A stretch of 64,000 nt of DNA, taken from contig NC_134839.1 of assembly GCF_965363235.1 (NCBI RefSeq), positions 96,181,743 through 96,245,742 of the forward strand, read 5' to 3'. The position numbers and the translations under genes were made by a program. Numbering within the stretch: position 1 is the stretch's first letter; every line of letters begins with the position of its first letter. Of this stretch, positions 23,191 through 35,575 are shown piece after piece. The DNA comes from Mytilus galloprovincialis (taxonomy: Eukaryota > Mollusca > Bivalvia > Mytilida > Mytilidae). The notes beneath the pieces were generated by a model. That model saw only the letters and a list, made by a program, of their open reading frames with translations, did not search any database and was not told where the DNA came from.

Positions 23191-23461
23191 GAAAATGCAT
23201 GTCTTGTTTTACTTACATATTAATTTGTATCCCACATCTAATTACGATCATTCATTTTTACATATCGAATAAAATCAATCTAAAACTCTAAATCTTCAAG
23301 TGTTAATAATAAGTAATCGTGTTTATAGAACCAGTTCCTTGTCTAGTGCACAACTACATGTACATGTATTACATGGACTTACATATACTGTCGATCTATA
23401 TAATACATGTATACGTTTCCTATGTATATGATGTAAACTTGCAAAATTTAAATCTTGGTAG

Positions 23462-23517
23462 TATATAAAGACCTTCAGAATTATTTCGTACAGATCACTC
23501 TCAATTAGATATCTCAG
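23462..23517 (+). promoter_or_regulatory. Core promoter and non-coding exon 1, copy 1
   Basis: TATATAAA at 23462-23469, initiator-like ATCACTC about 30 bases on, and a short leader ending CAG|GTGAGT (exon end 23517). About 130 bases upstream of the TATA box are also conserved in all four copies (GTGCACAACTACATGTACAT..., ATGATGTAAAC). Confidence 0.75.
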
Positions 23518-23863
23518 GTGAGTCTTATAACTAATTAGGTTTAATTTATTTCACATCAACAAATTTATATTTATATGGTAAAGAACCATTTTACCAATTT
23601 TAACTTGCAATAACACTAAACATTAAGATAATAGGTGTGAAAAACAGTATGTGCGGGAACACATATATTGATTTGTATATCAATTGTTTGCTTATTTATT
23701 TTTTAATTCATTTTCTTTCAATTTTGTTACAGTGCCTTTCAATGCATAACTTGTGTTATTATTTAAGCGTTCGCAAGAATAACTTAATCTCAAAACACAT
23801 TATATTGTCATAATGAGTTGAAATCAAAATATTTCCTAATTCTAGTCACCAACCACCATCAAA

Positions 23864-24499
23864 ATGAACAAATCCATCATCCTTGTCCTTGTCCCATGCC
23901 TTGTTGCTTTCGTCATGGCCCAGCAATACGGATACCAATCCGGATACCAGTCAGGATACCCAGCTTACTACCAGAATCAACTTAATGCCTACACACAACA
24001 GAGAGGACTGTACAATTATGGAAACGCTGCCACAGCTCAACTCAAAGGAGCCAAACTTCTAAATTACTGTAAGTATATTTTTTAAAACAAAAAAACGCTA
24101 ATAATCATGACAGGACATATTCGGTTATTACAAAATTTATTTAAACCTATTTTTTTTTGTCATTTCTTTCCTTACAAAAAAAGATAACATTACTTTACTC
24201 AATTTTGTATATTTAAAAATTATTTAAAAAAAGGAGTTGAGTAAAGAGTTTATAAATTCAATGTTTGTACATTGTTATAGTTTGTTAAAAAATATTATAC
24301 AATAGTTATCAGTCTTGCCTAAATACTTTGTATTCTCAATAGTATATACATACAAAACGTTCTTTTAATGTTCATGCATTATTATAGTATAAAAAAAATA
24401 TTCAAAGCATATATAATCTGTATTTCAGTGTTCGGATTCTTGCTTCTCCTGGACCTCACAAACGCCACAGGAAACTCATTGACTAGCAGCTTGGGTTAA
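23864..24499 (+). CDS. Secreted Tyr/Gln/Gly-rich 91-aa peptide, copy 1
   Basis: Exon 2 is 23846-24068 (ATG at 23864, 18-base leader after the TCTAG acceptor) and exon 3 is 24429-24504 with TAA at 24497; a split Leu codon joins them. The 3'UTR exon starts at 25840, with AATAAA at 26063. The product has a signal peptide (MNKSIILVLVPCLVAFVMA), then QQYGYQSGYQSGYPAYY with a GYQS repeat, a QNQLNAYTQQRGLYNYGN segment, KGAKLLNY, and a hydrophobic stretch LFGFLLLLDL followed by the sequon NAT and a Ser/Thr-rich end. There are ten Tyr in residues 22-68 and no Cys in the mature part. I do not recognise the family. An adhesive, shell/byssus matrix or immune peptide are all guesses. It is the only plus-strand copy, tail-to-tail with copy 2. 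Confidence 0.88.
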
Positions 24500-25839
24500 A
24501 CTATGTAAGTATATTCAAATGTAGAATTTCCAGCATCCTTAAAGTCTTTTAAAAACAACCTACGTGTACATGTTTATTTACGTCCGAACAAATAAATCCC
24601 AGATGTCCCAAACTTGTATCTCATTTCCACCTTTACCACATCTATTTTTCATTAATTGTAAATCAAAACGTAAAACCAAGATCTTTGGTTTCTTCTTTTT
24701 TCATTCTGTAAATTTTGGGTTTCACTCATATAATATATTTATCCATAAATTGGTCTTATTTTCAACATTCTTATGCTGGTAAAGAGCACATTCTTGGCGA
24801 CGTGATTAGGAAGCATACAACAGTTAGTTGTTTGTTTCTCATTTTGGCCACTGTGGATTTTTCAAATATAAGAGCTAGTGTGCAATAAAATTCATATTTT
24901 GGATAGCTTAAGATGAAAACAGCCTTCATAGTATATATATCTTTATTGGAACATCGATCAAGATTGTGTAATGTATGTATTATATAGGCTGTTTTCTGTA
25001 TGACAGTCCGTATTTTCATATCTATAAGCATTGAAGTTCTAGTTTAAATCAAATATTGGGAGAATATGTGCCATGTTCATGCCCCTTAATTTGTGCAATA
25101 TTTTGTGGTAAATAAATGCAATATGTTACCATGGATACACAAAAAAGGAATTATATTTCACCCTTTTAACTTTCGAAAATTAAATCTATGGAATATACTG
25201 ATTATATACATATGCACTTTTATTACACAACAGTTGGCTGAATGTATTAGAAAGCCAGGAATAGAAGACGATTTAACATTTTGTGGTTCAATTTTAATTT
25301 CATTTTCTAACTATGGAGTGCTACCTTAGCAGATAATTTCTTTAAGAAACCAAATAAGAATTAAAATCGGAAACTTCATTAATTTTCCCAGTGAAATTAC
25401 CTAACCTTAAATCGGATAACAGGGAAAATACCATGTGACCCACTTGCTGTCCAAGAAAAAGATTTTTTTCAATCACTTTTTGATTGGAAATTGCACCTTG
25501 TTTTTCATCGTTTTTTTTTTAATCGTGAAATAATTAGCTGTCAAAAGTAAGTTAAAAGATTGTAACATAAACACAATTTTACGTATATATTTAATAATTG
25601 ACCGTAGAAGTCTTATCAACAACCAAAAGATAGGAAGATTATATTTCTGAACTGTGACAAACGAAAAAAATGCATTATCGACAACAAAGGTCCATTGAAA
25701 GCGTGATTGTAATAGGTGACCGAGTTGTTTTAATGAATGTAAAAAGGGGACGGAAGAATAATAGTTTTGTTAAAACATAATACACACTTTTTCGAATGCG
25801 CTGGATTCTGTTTTAACTTTATCTATATTTTTATTTCAG

Positions 25840-26070
25840 ATGCTTACTACGTATACATAGTCAACTTAAACTAAGATGTTACTGCAGGATAACTTGATTT
25901 GCTAGCTCGACCTGCATTACCTTAAATTATGTCGTTTCCCGGTTCCAATGTTGTGTTTTCACAAGAGTAGAAACCAATAGTTTTACTGATCATTTAGTGT
26001 TTCAAGTCGATATGCAGAAGTTTATGTTAACAACTTGTATAATTTATTTTTACAGTTACTAAAATAAAAA
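25840..26070 (+). other. 3'UTR exon and polyadenylation signal, copy 1
   Basis: Acceptor TTATTTCAG ends at 25839. The exon is conserved with 38453 (copy 2), 47792 (copy 3) and 58706 (copy 4) downwards on the minus strand. AATAAA at 26063-26068. Confidence 0.7.
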
Positions 26071-26495
26071 AAAATGTATGAATGATTTCTTCACGTTTGT
26101 ATATAGATTATATGATAATACATAGACAGTATGATTTAACTAGCGCAATAAATCTAAGAATACTAATAATAATCTTTTATTCGTAAGCAATACAGCTTAT
26201 AGAATATAAATATTACAAATATTCAATTACATCAGTGAAATATATTTACATTTAAACAATTAGTCAAATAATCATATAAGTAAGTATACCCATATAACAG
26301 TACAGCAGAGTATGATAAAACATAACACATATTAAGCATTTATAATGATTAAATTAATTACGTGCCTTCTCGGCCAGAAATAAAAACTTCCATAAATTGT
26401 TAAGTTCCTTTACATTATGAACCGATAGCAGTTGTATGAGTTTAAAATAGTTTAAAATTCGAAGGTTTTCTCCAATAATATGGTTTGATAAATTT

Positions 26496-26708
26496 CTATC
26501 GAAGGTCATTATACTTTTCACATACTAAAATAAAATGATATTCATCTTCAATTACTTGTTTATCACACATATTACAAAGTCTCAGATGTCTCTCAATATT
26601 ATAAAATCGACCAGTTTCTATATTCAAACAGTGAGCAGATATGCGATATTTGCAAATAAATGGTTTATAAATATAATTTACAGCATGATTTAAATAAAAT
26701 TGTAACAT
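26496..26708 (-). pseudogene. LINE ORF2 C-terminal zinc-binding segment
   Basis: RHLRLCNMCDKQVIEDEYHF followed by ILVCEKY is the C-x2-C...H-x4-C C-terminal motif common in LINE ORF2 proteins. It is preceded by a KYRISAHCLNIETGRF block. Confidence 0.75.
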
Positions 26709-27138
26709 GTTGGCGAGTCTTCAAAAATGAGTTCATTTCACTATGAAAGCTACCCTTTACTCTATCTTTGAATTCACTTAAAAACAAATCCACATTTTAC
26801 ACCCTGATATAATCATACATCCTGGAACCCATACATGTATAATATGTCTCTAATTCGACAGGCCCAGTTATATTTGTCGTTTGGTTTTTTTTATTACATC
26901 TCTCGAGCATTTCTTCATAACAACATTTAAGAATACAGTTATCAGTACATACTAGTAATAACTTAAACTAATATTTTAACTTTCGACAATATCTTTCTAT
27001 AAACATAGGGTATCGTCCCAACTCACAATAAACCATATAATTAACAGTAGATGCTTTCACCTTTAATATACGTTTTAAGAATTTCATTTGAACTTGTTCG
27101 ATATCATCACATTTGTGATTTCCCCAAAATTCAAAACT

Positions 27139-28455
27139 TTAATTCAAAATACTTGCTACATACGTGTCAAACACTGACAGCATAGTTTCAAAATTAAAAC
27201 AGTCATCCTGCAATTTACTATACAGACTAAATAATGCTTTACGACCTTGGTTTGCTAATGATTTTTGAGTATATGTAAAATAACCATTATATCTAAATAA
27301 AATACCCAGATATACAAATTCATCACACATATCTATTGAATTTCCATTTAAATACCATCTCTAATTTGCTTTAACTTGTCCTCTGTTTCTGAATACAACA
27401 ATTTTGTTTTTAAACAATCAATAAATAAATTGTACTTATCAGAATAGACATTTAAACAAAATCATCTTTTGTAAATCTTCAATATTTTCACTGAACAATA
27501 TTGTGTCATCTGCATACATAAGTAAATACAAGTTCCACATTTTTAACTCATAAGGTTGACATCCTTGACTAATAAGCTCTATTTCCATGTCATTTACGTA
27601 CAATGAATATAAAAATGGGGATAACGATTCCCCCTGCATTAAACCAACATTACTATTAAAGAAATTTGAGAAGTTACCATCAAATTTTACTCAACATTTA
27701 AGTTTTGAATACATAGATTTTAATACATTTAATAGTTTACCAGTTACACCTAATCTAATAAGTCGTAACCATAATTTCATATGTGTGACACTGTCAAACG
27801 CCGTTTTATAGTCTACAAAACAACAATAAAATCTTTTACCAGATCTCAAAGATTTTGAAATTAAAAAATTGAGAGCGAAGATGGCGTCAGTAGTACCATA
27901 ACTGGGTCGGAAGCCAAACTGGGTATCTGTTAGTACATCATGGTTTCTACTCCATTTAGTAAGTCGAGCGTTGATGAGAGTTGTAAACAGCTTTCCAACA
28001 TGGGACACAAGAGATATTCCACGAAAGTTTCCAGGCTGATTAACGTCACCCTTTTTGAATACAGGGATAATAATACTTTTTACTCACAATGAGGGAAAGT
28101 CACCATTTGTAAGAATACAGTTAAATATTTTACACAACACAGGTTTAATGAAATTTTTACTCATAATACTGTACTCGTTCATCATATTATCGTATCCTGT
28201 AGATTTGTCTCGTTTTAACTTTTTAATACCATTATCAAGCTCTTTTTCCGTAAATGGAGAATCAAGCTCATCGAACACAGTACCTGTATTTTCGCCTGGT
28301 AAATCTTGCGGGTGTATATCTGGGTTTGAAGTTAATTTCTTAAAATGTTCTTCAAACTGCTCTAAAGTAGTTATATTAGGATGCATAACCTTTTTACGTT
28401 TCTTAAATTTCCTATAGAATTGTTTCGGATTAGTCCTTTTTAACGAAGCCAACAT
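27139..28455 (-). pseudogene. LINE ORF2 reverse transcriptase region
   Basis: RT blocks in order: FTEKELDNGIKKLKRDKSTG, an NQPGNFRGISLVSHVGK-like block near 28025, LTDTQFGFRPSYGTTDAIFA, RFYCCFVDYKTAFDSV (first Asp), GLMQGESLSPFLYSLYVND, and LLMYADDTILFSE near 27500 with the catalytic Asp pair. A post-RT segment (CDEFVYLGILFRYNGYFTYT) follows near 27310. At least four frame changes or stops separate these blocks. Confidence 0.85.
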
Positions 28456-28869
28456 GTTACTCTGAGTCTATTTTCATTGGACCGGTACTTATTAAAAGTT
28501 CCTAGTGCCTGTTGGTAAGCATTATATAAGTTTTTACATTCATCTGTAAACCATGATTTATCCGTTGTAGTTCTAAATTGTTTATAATCATCAGTACATA
28601 TATCACAGTATTTTTTAAGTCTAATTTCTGACTTTGTAAACTGTTCAAAAATATCAGACAAAAGTTTATTTAATTCATCCACGCATATATTGGTGTCACT
28701 ATTTTCATCTATATTGGTCAACATATCCTCAAACTGCTGGGCGTTAGACAACAAACTCTCTCTGACGTCATCTTCGCACTCGTTTCTCCATTTAAAAGTA
28801 TTATAAACATGATTACCACATGAGCATTGATCTTTGATCAAATTTACAGTATTGTCCCTAAGGTAAAAT

Positions 28870-29665
28870 TGAACTGACAATGGAGCGTGACATGTAAAAC
28901 TGGTAAACATTCCTACGTTAATACTCTTTACAATCTTAACTATATTCTCAGATAATAATAAATAGTCAAGTACACTACAACCATTTTTATTATTAAAAGT
29001 TATTTTACCACTATCTTCGCCAAAACGTCAGTTACAAATGCGTAACCCGGAGGATTTACATGATTGTAAAATTTTTGTTCGAAACTGTTGGGCACTTTTG
29101 TATCCTCGGAATGTCTTTGTACAAAATCTTGCCTATCATTTTCATAATCAATAAATGAGATATTGTCTTGTAATAATGGATCTAAGAAATCGTTCAATAA
29201 ATAGTCCGGTTTCAAACCAACACGACCATTTAGGTCTCCTAAAACAGCTACTGTACCAATATTAGAAAGAGATTCTATTTGTTCTTGCAAAATATCAAAT
29301 ACATCACAGTTATATTTACGATAAAACACATTTTTATCTGGAGGCATATATATAGAACATATGTATAAATCTAAATTATCAGGTGTTATACTTTTATCAA
29401 TTTTAAACCAAATCATACAATCCACACAACATTTCACAATTTCAATAAAATCCAATTTTTTTTTTATAAAACACTACTATTCCATCCCCGTTACATTTCT
29501 CTCTGTATAAACACTTTTTGACGTAACCTTTTAGATCAAAGTCTCCAGGGAATTTGACCCAGCACTCATTGAAGCACAGAATATCGTATTTCTTTATAAT
29601 TTAATTTTTTTTCCATCTTTTAGCTTTCGTATTATTCCTTTCGAAATATTCCAAGAACACACATT
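28870..29665 (-). pseudogene. LINE ORF2 endonuclease (APE) region
   Basis: Endonuclease/exonuclease/phosphatase-fold motifs in order: NVCSWNIS near 29660, CFNECW with the catalytic Glu near 29570, YICSIYMPP, VAVLGDLNGRVG (Asp/Asn) near 29225, SVLDYLLLSE near 28950 and a THAPLS-type end motif near 28885 in place of the usual SDHxPL. The enzyme would nick target DNA for target-primed reverse transcription. Frames shift and stops occur near 29595, 29460 and 29000. Confidence 0.8.
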
Positions 29666-29829
29666 TAAACACTCATGATTTCCCGTTTTAGTATTACATT
29701 TGTTTAGTTTAACATCACACTCCGCTGGTCCCTACTCCTTCCACAATTGACCGTTAACAAATAGCTTATCGCCGAAAATATATGCCTTCTTATGATTTTT
29801 CCGCTGTTGTTTCAAGTACAACCTTTGGA

Positions 29830-30815
29830 TAATGGGGGCTTATACCAAAATGTGTTTCCTTTAGGCGATTCGATACACTGCGGACATACTCCCTGTCGGA
29901 CATATCGCAGAATTTAGCCACGATTGGTATAGGCTTTGACGCGTTAGTGTTGGGTTTTCCTAATCGGTATGCCTTTTCAATTTTAATTTTGTGTCTAGCA
30001 TTTCAATGTTAAGAAATTGTTCACAAAAATTAAGCACTGTGTCGACACGGTTTTCACTCACTTGTACCGCGTCACTCTTCTTATCCACTGTCCTTGTTGC
30101 ACCCCCCTTATTCTCATTATTCGTTTCAACATTGTCATATTTTTCTTCCAGCGCAAAGAACAGAAGGTTTTGTTTCAGATTATCTGTTTCTATGTCTATC
30201 AGTTTGTCTCGGACACATATTGTGTCTGTTTTTGTCGTCTCAATACCATTGTTGATACAATCTACCCTCTTTTTAAGAGCTAAGTGTTCATCTTTAATAT
30301 CAGATAAAACTTGTGCACTTTCTTCCAACTTGCTTATTCTGTCTTTGCATTGGATCATTTCGTTATCAAGCTTATTGTGTTTTGTGTCCATCTTTTCTAA
30401 ACGTTCTTCAATTTTATCTAGAGTGCTTACTTTTGTCTCGACTCTTGCCATACGATGGCAGAGCTCTTTGAAATAAGAATCAATTGCGGGTGGTTTGGGG
30501 GATGGCGGCATTGGTGTTGTCATCATCGGCGGAGGGTACGACATGTATTGGGGCATACTTTGAAATCCCATAGGTGTACTTGTCATTTGTGTGTATTGGG
30601 GTCCTTGATTTAGTGAGTTATTCATTGCCATACTTGTATATTGATCGGAACTTGAGTTGTCTTCACTAAGTGTGTCTGAACGTACCTTGTTTTTGTTATT
30701 GTTTTCTTTGTTTACGTCCATACACTGTCTTTTGCTCGTTAAACCAGATAGGTCCGATGAGGAAGAATTTTCATATTTGTATTTATGGGCTGTTGATCGC
30801 CGTGGTCGATACAGC
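29830..30815 (-). pseudogene. LINE ORF1 remnant (coiled coil plus L1-like RRM)
   Basis: The N-terminal part is Ser/Lys/Asn-rich, then a Met/Pro-rich stretch (PQYMSYPPPMMTTPMPPSPK). A coiled coil with heptads follows (MARVETKVSTLDKIEERLEK to KLEESAQVLSDIK), then DNLKQNLLFFALEE, the RRM entry of L1-type ORF1 proteins. After a frameshift near 29990 the domain continues IKIEKAYRLGKP, IPIVAKFCDMSD and REYVRSVSNRLKETHFGI. ORF1 proteins of this type trimerise and bind RNA. The apparent start ATG at 30823 and its next codons lie in host flanking DNA, so the true N-terminus is missing. Confidence 0.8.
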
Positions 30816-31079
30816 TGAGTCATTCTCTCTTTTCTTAAATTTTACTTTAAATGCATTTACCAGTATTCAAATATTCTTGCGATTTAAACAACCATCATGA
30901 GCGTTTTTCAAAGACTATTTGAAAAATGATACCATGGAAATAACACTTTCATGCCAGTCTTTAGCATTTGTGGAATTGATTCAACCCAAAGGGGGGCAAA
31001 ATTTATTATAACATTATAAATGGCAAATCAGACTAATTCAAAGGGAAACACCATTAGTTATAACATTAGGTCTTTTTGT

Positions 31080-31320
31080 TCACTCATCGATTTCAATATA
31101 TTGGAATTTTATGCGACTGTCATACAAGTGAGAGGTTTTCTATCTAGAAACACAAGGTTTAATCCACCATTTTTTACATAAGGAAATGTCTGTACGAAGT
31201 TAGGAATATGATAGGTTTTCGTTTGATGTGTTTGAGCTTTTGAATTGATTACGTACTTATCGTTTCGGATTTTCCTCGTTTTGTTAAGTGTAATTAATTA
31301 TGGACTAAAACTCTGGGAGG
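31080..31320 (+). repeat. Dispersed repeat, arm 1 copy
   Basis: GCGACTGTCATACAAGTGAG, TTTAATCCACCATTTTTTACA and GATGTGTTTGAGCTTTTG blocks. The inverted counterpart is at 36870-37130 in arm 2, so the repeat predates the duplication of the two arms. Related to 825-1110 and 9725-9780. Confidence 0.65.
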
Positions 31321-31435
31321 GTGGTCCTTACTATGCAGTGGGTGGTAGGAAACAACTGCTAGAATAGGTCTATAGTCAGGTTTACAATTATTGTTAAGGT
31401 CGCAAAATGACGATGAAATAATTGCAAGGTTGCTA

Positions 31436-31935
31436 ATATGCAAATAAACTCATCCCAGATACCAGGATTAAAATGTAAAAAACTCATCAGTGACGCTCGA
31501 ATCAAAATAGGTTGAAAAGACCGAATAGTACGAAGTTGGAGAGCATTGAGGTCCACAAATTCCTAAAAGTTTTGCCAATACAACTAAGGTAATCTATTCC
31601 TGAGGTAGAAAATCCTTAGTATTTCTAAAAAATCTAAATTTGTAAACAGTTAATTTATAATTATGACCATATCAATGATAATTCATGTCAACACAGAAGT
31701 GCTGACTACTGGGCGTGTGATACCCTAGGGGAATAAAACTCCACCAGTAGTGGCATCGACCCAGTGGTTGCAAATAAACTCATCACATATATCAGGATTG
31801 AAATTTATCAGTGACGCTCGAATAAAAATAGGCTGAAAAGTCCAATTAGTACGAAGTTAAAGAGCATTGAGTACCAAAATTTCCTATCAGTTTTGCCAAA
31901 TTCAGCTAAGGTAATCTATTCCTGAGGTAGAAAAA
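31436..31935 (+). repeat. Two SINE-like fragments in direct orientation (31436-31612, 31768-31935)
   Basis: Both contain ATCAGTGACGCTCGAAT, TACGAAGTT, GAGCATTGAG and AAGGTAATCTATTCCTGAGG, matching the tail half of the SINE-like family at 56939-57129. They lie about 155 bases apart and are absent from arm 2, so they came after or were lost there. Confidence 0.7.
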
Positions 31936-32463
31936 AGTAATCAGACATCGATATTTTCCTATAGATTCGTATTTAAATAAGCAAAAACCGGTGACATTAT
32001 ATATCTTTTATCAGCAGATGTCGTACATGTATCACGTGAAAAAAAAAGAAAGTCAACTTTCAAAAATGAGTAATTAAAATATGCCGAGGAATTCATCTCT
32101 TAAAAAAGGAATAGGAAGCATGGACTATTGCAAATTGTTTTAAAAATGTGAAAAAATAAAAACAAAACATCAATGATCCGATTTTTACGGAAGTGAATTC
32201 AAATATGTATGCAATTAAGTTACTCCTCATTACAGGAGCTGGTATCGTTTAGAGGTCGGTTCAACCCCTTTTATTATGATTCAGTGTGGATACATTTTTT
32301 TACAAAATTAACACAGAATATAGACTTTTGTCTAGATTTAAAATAAACGTCGGTGAACAAAACTGTCAAGAGAGGTGCAATGTGGGTACTTTCATTTAAG
32401 CTTTAAATACATATTTGTTACCAAATATATATAATTAAAAGGGTATGCTTTGTTTTTATATTA

Positions 32464-33666
32464 CAGCAGATTCCAACGAGTATGAAGCTACAGGTAGATT
32501 CTTTGGTTAGCTTCCTTGCTAGCTCAACCATGAAATGATTATTACCTTAAAATTGGGAGGAGCATAGCACTAATTCATCATCCAATGAAAACACTCATAT
32601 CAATGGCCTGTTTATAATAATAATGTATGTTTCATACAAACAGGTTTACCTAAACAACTTTGCAAATTAAATTTAATTTCTTATAGTCTTTGATTGAATT
32701 AAAAAATTCTTTGTATTACAATAAATTAGAAGCGGAGTTACGGTTTATTTTTTGTTCAAGGATGATAATATTTAGTGTTGATTCAATGCTAAACAAATAG
32801 AAATTTTATATATAGAAAATCCACATCATTTCCCCTTGTACTCTCATAGTTGGCAATTTGGTACTTGATAGATGGAGGAGCAGTGCTAGCAATGATTTCC
32901 TAAAAAACAAGTTTAGAAATTTAGATATTGGTTTAAACATATATATATAAATATGGACCAATTCAAGTACACCTTCTAGGATGCGCTCGACTTTCGTGAC
33001 TTAGCACGATTTTTTTTTAATTTAAAGGTTGTAATAGGACTTTTTGTAAACTTTAAACGCTAGCACATCATAGAAAATCAAGAGAGTAATCTATGCTTCA
33101 AATTTTATAACAAAAATATCTGTGGATTTTCTACAAAGATCTTGGTTTTTTTGACACAAAATCCTGTTTAACTTTAAAAATGCAATGAAACTATTAATAA
33201 TAATGCTTGCTTGAAGTTTCCCCTTTGTATATGTACAAAATGGCCCATCTCTATTATTCATTATCTTTGCTGTTTTTATACTATTGCAGTTTGAAAAATT
33301 CGTAATTCAAAGGCAACAGAAGGATATTTACGCCGTGATTGTACCATTGTAAAGTATATACACATAACTGTATTTATAAATGAACTGAGTAATTGATTGA
33401 ATTAATAAAATTGGCAATTCAAACACACCTACAACATGCTTGTGAATATTTAGATTGAAAACTTATTTTTAAACTGACTTGTAAAAACTTGTAAAACTAG
33501 TTTTACAATGTTTATATTCTGTCACTAGTTCTGATTGGTTCTCTGTTTAACTATTGACTCCACCCACAGGCTTGTGTACCTTACCTAATAATGATTTCAT
33601 GGTTGAGCTAGCAAGGAAGCTAACCAAAGAATCTACATATAGCTTCATACTCGTTGGAATCTGCTG
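32464..33666. mobile_element. 1.2 kb TA-flanked TIR element (Tc1/mariner-like, non-autonomous)
   Basis: TIRs of about 80 bp begin CAGCAGATTCCAACGAGTAT and carry TTTGGTTAGCTTCCTTGCTA. It is flanked by TA (32462-32463 and 33667-33668). Arm 2 near 35965-35985 has the uninterrupted site. No transposase coding was seen. A TA duplication fits the Tc1/mariner group but does not prove it. Confidence 0.8.
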
Positions 33667-34055
33667 TAAAATACACGAGCATGATGGGTTAATCGATGTA
33701 TCAACTGCTCACCTCTACTGAAAACAGATGGAAGTGTTTCCCCGAGGATTATACAGAATACAAAAAGGGCTGAATTGGCGTAGTATGCAGAATACACAAC
33801 GTAATTAAAGCACAACTGATAAGTCTTATAAGTACCTAGTATAAATATTTGTGAGGTCAACCATTTTTTAATAAGCGCATTTGCTAATGCGAATATGGTG
33901 AATTTTTTAACCTTACGTCAATACTTTCCATACTCTTGCTGTGTGCAATCTTTTAATTGATAGACCTGAGACCTTTTCCATTTTGATCTTCCCTCAATTG
34001 GTTTATTACACAGGTAACCATAGGGAGGCATATGGGGGTCAAAATCGCCACTTAT

Positions 34056-35575
34056 TAAACTAGAGTTTATCTTGAATTTATGTCCAAAAACTACCTTGAC
34101 TACCCTTGTGATTTCGCACCGTCGGTGATATGTTTGCCTATCTACAGTAGTTTCATTCAAAAGAAGCATAAACATGGGTAAACTTTGTCTTTAAAGGACG
34201 ATATCTCATAAAAGAAGTCGACTAATAATTACGGTCATTTAACCTAGTCGTAGAATCTGTCCTGCTGATGCTCTTTGCTTTTTACAGTTTCTCTTTATCT
34301 ACTTTAGTTCCTTAAAACACCAAAATATGTAAAATTCGTATTTCAAGGGGCATTACTTCTAAAAGGATTGTTGAACACACTAATGGATAAAAGATTCTTT
34401 TTTAAAGGGCAACAACTCCTACAAGAGTCTACTGACAATTTCGACCATGACAAGTGATTTGTAGATCTCGTCCTGCTTATCGTCTTACCTATTTACAGCT
34501 TCACTTATTCTGCAATGATAGTTTTTAATGGTAATCGTCGTTTAAAGGTAACAACTCCTATATGATTTACAAACAGACAAAAGGTAGATTAAAGCTTTCC
34601 TAAAAATTCAGTCCCTGTCAGATTTTCTTAACCTTAAACGGTTTACAAGATAGTAGATAATAAAACAATGATCACCATACATATTTTTGAAACTAAATAT
34701 CCTACGATTGATTGTCGCCATGTTTAATTTCTATCTGGTCGAGTAGTTATTCTAAGAGGAAAATATTCTTTAAAGTTATCGGACGACGCACAGCGGATGC
34801 CTTGCGATGCCAAAAGCTCCCCCTCGCCTTTTGGTCCAGGTGAGTTAAAATGAAGAGTGTTTGTGGATAATGCGAGTTTGTATCCTAGGCATGGCTATTT
34901 TTATTTACATAGGATATGAATTTTTAGCAATTTCCACAAAGATTAGCGCTTGTTCATGGGCTATATAATAGGAGTGTAAGCCGCAATTTCGATAACTTGC
35001 AGAACATTTTTTCTCAAAGCTTATGGGTGTCACATGTGGAGAAGGATCTGCTTACACGTCCGGAGCACCACAGATCACTCCCAGTTTTTGGAGGGGTTCG
35101 TGTTGCTTAGTCTTTACTTTTGTATTTTGTGTCTTGTGTACTTTTATTTGTCTGTTTGTCTAATTCATTTTTAGCCATGGCGTTGTCAGTTTATTTTCGA
35201 TCTATGAGTTTGAATGTCCCCCCTAGTATCTTTCGCTCATCTTTTTCAACAACATACGATTTGATATGAACTCAATACCGATCATACAATCATTATATAA
35301 AGGTTCTCAGTCACCAAACATTTCTTCTTTTTTTCTTTCGAATTACAGATATGTCTAAAAAATAAAAGTGAATTAAATCTATCCATTTGTGTGTTTTCTT
35401 AAGTTGCCTTATATATGTTCATAGATATCCATCAATTATAAAAAATACAATGTCCCGCCGGCCTTGAGCTGAATGTAAAACAAATCTAAAGTAAAACGAA
35501 GTATTTGCGGATTTAAATTTTAAATGTAAATTTTACTTTAATAATTATATAATAATGATATTATACTTCAACCGG
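34056..35575. other. Unmatched centre of the inverted duplication, filled by dispersed repeats
   Basis: Contains a repeat at about 34175-34860 (GGGCAACAACTCCTA-type blocks, ending GCCAAAAGCTCCCCCTCGCC then TTTTGGTCCAGGTGAG) and one at about 35020-35240 (GGAGGGGTTCGTGTTGCTTAG, TAGCCATGGCGTTGTCAGTT). Both look like common bivalve interspersed repeats. No gene was seen. Confidence 0.6.

Larger units (their letters stand above)
26161..30815 (-). mobile_element. Degraded non-LTR retrotransposon (LINE), 5'-truncated
   Basis: Minus strand, inserted in the 3' flank of gene copy 1. Comparison with arm 2 near 38095-38160 shows the empty site (GCGCAATGTATCTAAGAA then CAGCCGTGTCATTCTC). It has an L1-like ORF1 remnant and an ORF2 with APE endonuclease, RT and a C-terminal Cys/His motif. 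The 3' end is a short ATTATTATTAGTA-like tail. ORF2 is spread over several frames with stops (open blocks 29455-29000, 28910-28440, 28455-28084, 28008-27691, 27639-27439, 27330-27139, 26708-26496), so it is dead. Clade (L1/Tx1 or I/Nimb type) is not settled. Confidence 0.9.
23190..34055 (+). repeat. Inverted segmental duplication, arm 1 (carries gene copy 1)
   Basis: In reverse complement this arm matches arm 2 (35580-41100) through the promoter, all four exons, the 3' flank and the block at 33670-34055. Insertions private to arm 1 are the LINE (26161-30815), two SINE fragments (31436-31612, 31768-31935) and the TA-flanked element 32464-33666. The unmatched centre is 34056-35575. Confidence 0.85.

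Noticed and set aside
30017-30476. Plus-strand open frames across the LINE ORF1
   Set aside because: They are antisense shadows of the coiled-coil region of ORF1.
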